Shown one piece after another: positions 13,931 to 16,878 of a stretch of DNA of 16,878 nucleotides. Position numbers and translations under genes: made by a program. Numbering within the stretch: the first letter of the stretch is position 1; each line of letters opens with the position of its first letter. Origin of the DNA: JBFFXF01 sp041569895 (GTDB lineage: Bacteria > Planctomycetota > UBA8108 > JACQVS01); the NCBI GenBank assembly GCA_041569895.1, contig JBFFXF010000159.1:1-16878 (forward strand), written 5' to 3'. The notes beneath the pieces were generated by a model that did no database searches, had not been told where the DNA came from, and was given only the letters and a program-made list of their open reading frames with translations.

Positions 13931-16878
13931 ATGCTGCGCACGCTTTTCCCCGGAATCACACTGCTCGCGCTGGCGCTCGCGCCCTCGGCGGCCCGCGCCG
14001 ACCTCGTCGCGCACTTGCCGTTCGACGGTGACGTCGCCGACGCCACCGGCAACGGCAACGACGGCACTTTCGTCGGCGATGACCTCGGCCCGACCTTCGT
14101 CGACGGTTTCGATGGCGCCGCCGGTGGCGCGGTGAGCTTCGACGGCGTCGATGACTACGTCTTCCTGACGCAGAGCGTCGGGCTTCCCGTGACCGTCGCG
14201 CCGGAGTTCACCATCGCCATGTGGGTCAACGGCGCCGTGCAGCGAGACAGGCGGGTCTTCTCGGAGGGCTCGTCCACGAACAACACGCCGCTGTTCAACC
14301 TCGGCACGCACAACAACGGCTCCAACGGCGCCCTCAACAGCTTCCTGAGGCCGGGGCCGGGGCACCGGCAGACTGCGGCGATCGCCTTCGACGAGAGCTG
14401 GCACCACATCGCGTGGGTCGACCGCAACGGTCGCGTCGACGTCTACGTCGACGGCGTCCGCGATGCCGTCCCGCTCGATTACGATCGCGTCGAGCGCGCC
14501 CTCGACACGACGTCGATCGGCGCCATCCTGCGCGGCGGGCCGTGCTGCTTCTTCGCCGGGGCGATCGACGACGTCCGCATCTACGACAACGCGCTGTCGG
14601 AGGCGGAGGTGCAGGCGCTGATTCCGGCCGAGGGCTGCCCCGCCGCGGGCGACACGCACTGCGATGGGCTCGACATCGTCGACAACGGCTTCGGCGGCAT
14701 CGTCGCCACCGCATCGGCGACCGATGACGGAGGCGATACGCCGCTCCTCTACACCTTCACGGTGAGCGACGCGCTCGGCATCGTCGAGCAGGTCGGGCCG
14801 CAGGAGGAGAACGTCGCGGAGTTCCAGCTCGGTATTGGGACGTGGACGATCGCCTGCGCGATCGACGATGACCTCGCGTGCTTCGACCGGGCCGAGGACG
14901 CCGCCTGCAGCGCGGAGGTGACGATCACGTCGCCCGCGCCGCAGCTGATCGGCCACTGGCCGTTCGACGGGGACCTCCTCGACGTCAGCGGCAAGGAGAA
15001 CCACGGGACCTTCGTCGGCGGCGTCGCGCCGATGTTCGTCGACGGCTGGGACGGCACGCCGGAGGGCGCCGTCCAGTTCGACGGCCTCGACGACTTCGTC
15101 GACGTCGACCAGAACCTCGGCCTGCCGATCTACTCCAGCCCGGCCTACACGGTCGCGATGTGGGTCAAGGGTGGTTTGCAGCCGGACATGCGGGTCTTCT
15201 CCGAGGGGTCGACGACGAGCAACAACCCGCTCCTCAACGTCGGCACGGACAACACCGGCTCCACCGGCAAGCTCGACATCTTCATCCGCAACGGTCCGAC
15301 GCTCGTCGGCCACGCCAAGTCGAACCGCGAGGCCTTCGACGAGTCGTGGCACCACATCGCGTGGGTCGATGACAACGGCAGGGGGCTGATGTACATCGAC
15401 GGCGCCCTCGAGCCGAACCGCATCGAGTACGCGCGTGCGGGCGCCCCGTTCAACACCACCACCATCGGCGCCATCCTCCGGGCGTCGCCCAGTCACTGGT
15501 TCACGGGCACGATCGACGACGTGCGCGTCTTCAACTTCGCCCTCTCGGCCGAGGAGATCCGCGAGCTCATTCCGGAGCCGGACGACTGCCCGGCCGAGGC
15601 GGACACCCGCTGTGACGCGCTCGAGGTCACCGGGCCAGAGGACCGCACCGAGGGGACGTACACGATCACCATGACCGCGAGCGACGACAGCGGCGACGAC
15701 CCCCTCTGGTACACGTTCCTGGTCAGGAGCGCCGACGACGGCGCCGAGACGCAGATCGGCCCGCAGCCCTCGAACACCGCAGAGATCACGCTCGCGGCGG
15801 GAAGCTGGTCCGTGACCGCGACGGTCGACGACTCGTTCCTCTGCCGCGACAGCTCTCCGGACGCGACCTGCGAGACCGACGTCGAGGTCCTCGCCGAGCC
15901 CGAGATGCTGATCTCGGCCTGGAGCTTCGACGGCGACCTCCTCGACAGCGAGCCCGCCGGCAACCACGGCGAGTTCGTCGGCGGCGACAGCCCGACCTTC
16001 GTCACCGGCTTCGACTGCACGACCCCGGGCGCGGTCCAGTTCGACGGCGCCGACGACTTCGTGCGCGTGATCTCGAACGACGGCTTTCCGGTGACCGGCC
16101 GCAGCGCCTTCACCATCGCCATGTGGGTGAAGGGGCCGCCGCAGAACGACAAGCGGATCTTCTCGGAGAGCAACACGCAGGGCAACAACTCGACGCTCTT
16201 CAACCTCGGCACCGACAACACGGGAGCCACCGGCGTCTTCGATTTCTTCTACCGCGACGACAACGGCCGGTCGACCGGCCACCTGAAGTCGGAGGGGATC
16301 GCCTTCGACGACACCTGGCATCACGTCGCGTGGGTCGACGTCCTCGGCCAGGTGACGCTCTACATCGACGGCCAGCCCGACCCCGCCGACCTGAGTTACG
16401 CGCGCTCGACGCTGACGCTCGACACGACGACGATCGGCGGCATCCTGCGCGGCGGCCCGTGCTGCCTCTTCAACGGCTCGATCGACGACGTGCGCGTCTA
16501 CAACTTCGCGCTCGACCAGGACGAGGTGCTGGAGATCATCGGCGACGGCGCGCTCGAGTGCTGTCCCTCCGAGGGCGACGCGGAGTTCGCCGACACGCAC
16601 TGCGTGGGCATCGAGGTGCTCCCGGTCGGCGGCGACGGGACGCACGCGCTCATCGCGTCGACCGTCGACGAGACCGGCGATCCGGTGAGCTACACGTTCA
16701 CCGCCAGGCGCGGTGACGAGGAGCCGATCGTCGTCGGCCCGCAGCCGCAGAACGAGACCGAGGTCGTGCTCGCCCCCGGCGACTGGACGATCACCGTCAC
16801 CGTCGACGACGACCCGGAGTGCGACGACACGGCCGACGACGCCACCTGCGTGCTGCCGGTCACCATCTGCCCCGAGGA
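13931..16878 (+). CDS. Secreted LamG / Ig-like repeat protein, paralogue of the upstream gene (partial, 3' end outside window)
   Basis: The frame from the ATG at 13931 runs without a stop to the end of the window, giving 982 complete codons. A signal peptide covers 1-23 (FPGITLLALALAP core, AARA before DLV). Three LamG domains follow (24-231, 339-548, 660-871), each succeeded by a four-Cys Ig-like linker (236-334, 553-655, 877 to about 980). The third linker is complete or nearly so, where the upstream paralogue goes from LamG3 straight to its dockerin, so this protein has at least one more module and should continue into another LamG or a dockerin. Vicinal Cys pairs occur in LamG1 (205-206) and LamG3 (844-845); LamG2 has SHW instead, the same alternation as in the upstream gene, which argues that the whole array was duplicated. 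The third linker has an extra CC at its start (877-878) and a longer first Cys spacing. The role is probably structural or adhesive at the cell surface. Confidence 0.93.
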   Translation, partial: MLRTLFPGITLLALALAPSAARADLVAHLPFDGDVADATGNGNDGTFVGDDLGPTFVDGFDGAAGGAVSFDGVDDYVFLTQSVGLPVTVAPEFTIAMWVNGAVQRDRRVFSEGSSTNNTPLFNLGTHNNGSNGALNSFLRPGPGHRQTAAIAFDESWHHIAWVDRNGRVDVYVDGVRDAVPLDYDRVERALDTTSIGAILRGGPCCFFAGAIDDVRIYDNALSEAEVQALIPAEGCPAAGDTHCDGLDIVDNGFGGIVATASATDDGGDTPLLYTFTVSDALGIVEQVGPQEENVAEFQLGIGTWTIACAIDDDLACFDRAEDAACSAEVTITSPAPQLIGHWPFDGDLLDVSGKENHGTFVGGVAPMFVDGWDGTPEGAVQFDGLDDFVDVDQNLGLPIYSSPAYTVAMWVKGGLQPDMRVFSEGSTTSNNPLLNVGTDNTGSTGKLDIFIRNGPTLVGHAKSNREAFDESWHHIAWVDDNGRGLMYIDGALEPNRIEYARAGAPFNTTTIGAILRASPSHWFTGTIDDVRVFNFALSAEEIRELIPEPDDCPAEADTRCDALEVTGPEDRTEGTYTITMTASDDSGDDPLWYTFLVRSADDGAETQIGPQPSNTAEITLAAGSWSVTATVDDSFLCRDSSPDATCETDVEVLAEPEMLISAWSFDGDLLDSEPAGNHGEFVGGDSPTFVTGFDCTTPGAVQFDGADDFVRVISNDGFPVTGRSAFTIAMWVKGPPQNDKRIFSESNTQGNNSTLFNLGTDNTGATGVFDFFYRDDNGRSTGHLKSEGIAFDDTWHHVAWVDVLGQVTLYIDGQPDPADLSYARSTLTLDTTTIGGILRGGPCCLFNGSIDDVRVYNFALDQDEVLEIIGDGALECCPSEGDAEFADTHCVGIEVLPVGGDGTHALIASTVDETGDPVSYTFTARRGDEEPIVVGPQPQNETEVVLAPGDWTITVTVDDDPECDDTADDATCVLPVTICPE
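14000..16870 (+). repeat. Intragenic LamG / Ig-like repeat array (three LamG, three linkers)
   Basis: LamG units are at about 14000-14623, 14945-15574 and 15908-16543, with Ig-like units at about 14636-14932, 15587-15895 and 16559-16870. The repeat length is about 950-970 bp. The WHHIAWV-coding 23-bp stretch is identical at 14399-14421 and 15347-15369, and has two mismatches at 16316-16338. Such arrays are candidates for copy-number change between strains and for assembly collapse. Confidence 0.85.

Noticed and set aside
10807..14067. 1086-codon open frame on the - strand
   Set aside because: It is antisense to the triple-LamG gene. Its apparent internal repeats (VVDPRDVVP and similar) mirror the LamG repeats on the coding strand.
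13715..16645. 976-codon open frame on the - strand
   Set aside because: It is antisense to the partial LamG-array gene, with the same mirrored repeats and no recognisable domain. The + strand frame has a signal peptide, a strong ribosome binding site and clear LamG domains.

Overview
The window is very GC-rich bacterial DNA holding five large protein genes and almost nothing else. I see no tRNA, rRNA, CRISPR array, transposase or phage gene. All five products look secreted and modular. Their parts are lamin-tail domains (LTD), CotH kinase-like domains, chitobiase/HEX C-terminal-type beta domains, a repeated beta-sandwich, LamG/concanavalin-like domains, four-cysteine Ig-like linkers and dockerin-like double calcium-loop repeats near the C-terminus. 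Giant exported proteins of this kind, with dockerin ends of the form RGDxNxDG...LxxLFLG followed by a Cys-rich tail, point to a planctomycete (Planctomycetota) or a similar large-genome, high-GC bacterium. That assignment is inference from architecture; there is no phylogenetic marker in the window.

Layout from left to right. (1) Bases 1-588, + strand: the 3' end of an LTD-containing protein. (2) Bases 589-909: a gene-free spacer between converging genes, filled with three unrelated tandem-repeat families. (3) Bases 910-10742, - strand: two overlapping paralogues of about 1.63 and 1.66 thousand residues with the same domain order (LTD, beta-sandwich carrying an inserted LamG, HEX-type domain, CotH-like domain, second HEX-type domain carrying an inserted beta-sandwich, LTD, dockerin). 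They form a likely operon read from 10742 leftward. (4) Bases 10743-10872: a 130-bp divergent control region with three short perfect inverted repeats. (5) Bases 10873-16878, + strand: two tandem paralogues made of alternating LamG and Ig-like units. The first (996 aa) is complete and ends in a dockerin; the second runs off the right edge after three LamG and three Ig-like units.

The locus is therefore two back-to-back pairs of duplicated genes sharing one short control region. One pair carries a kinase-like CotH domain. The other carries only repeat modules whose LamG domains closely resemble the single LamG in each CotH protein. A plausible reading (inference) is a co-expressed extracellular surface or matrix system in which the LamG-array proteins are structural partners, or even substrates, of the CotH proteins. 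Catalytic activity, calcium binding and surface location are inferred from family knowledge and are not shown here.
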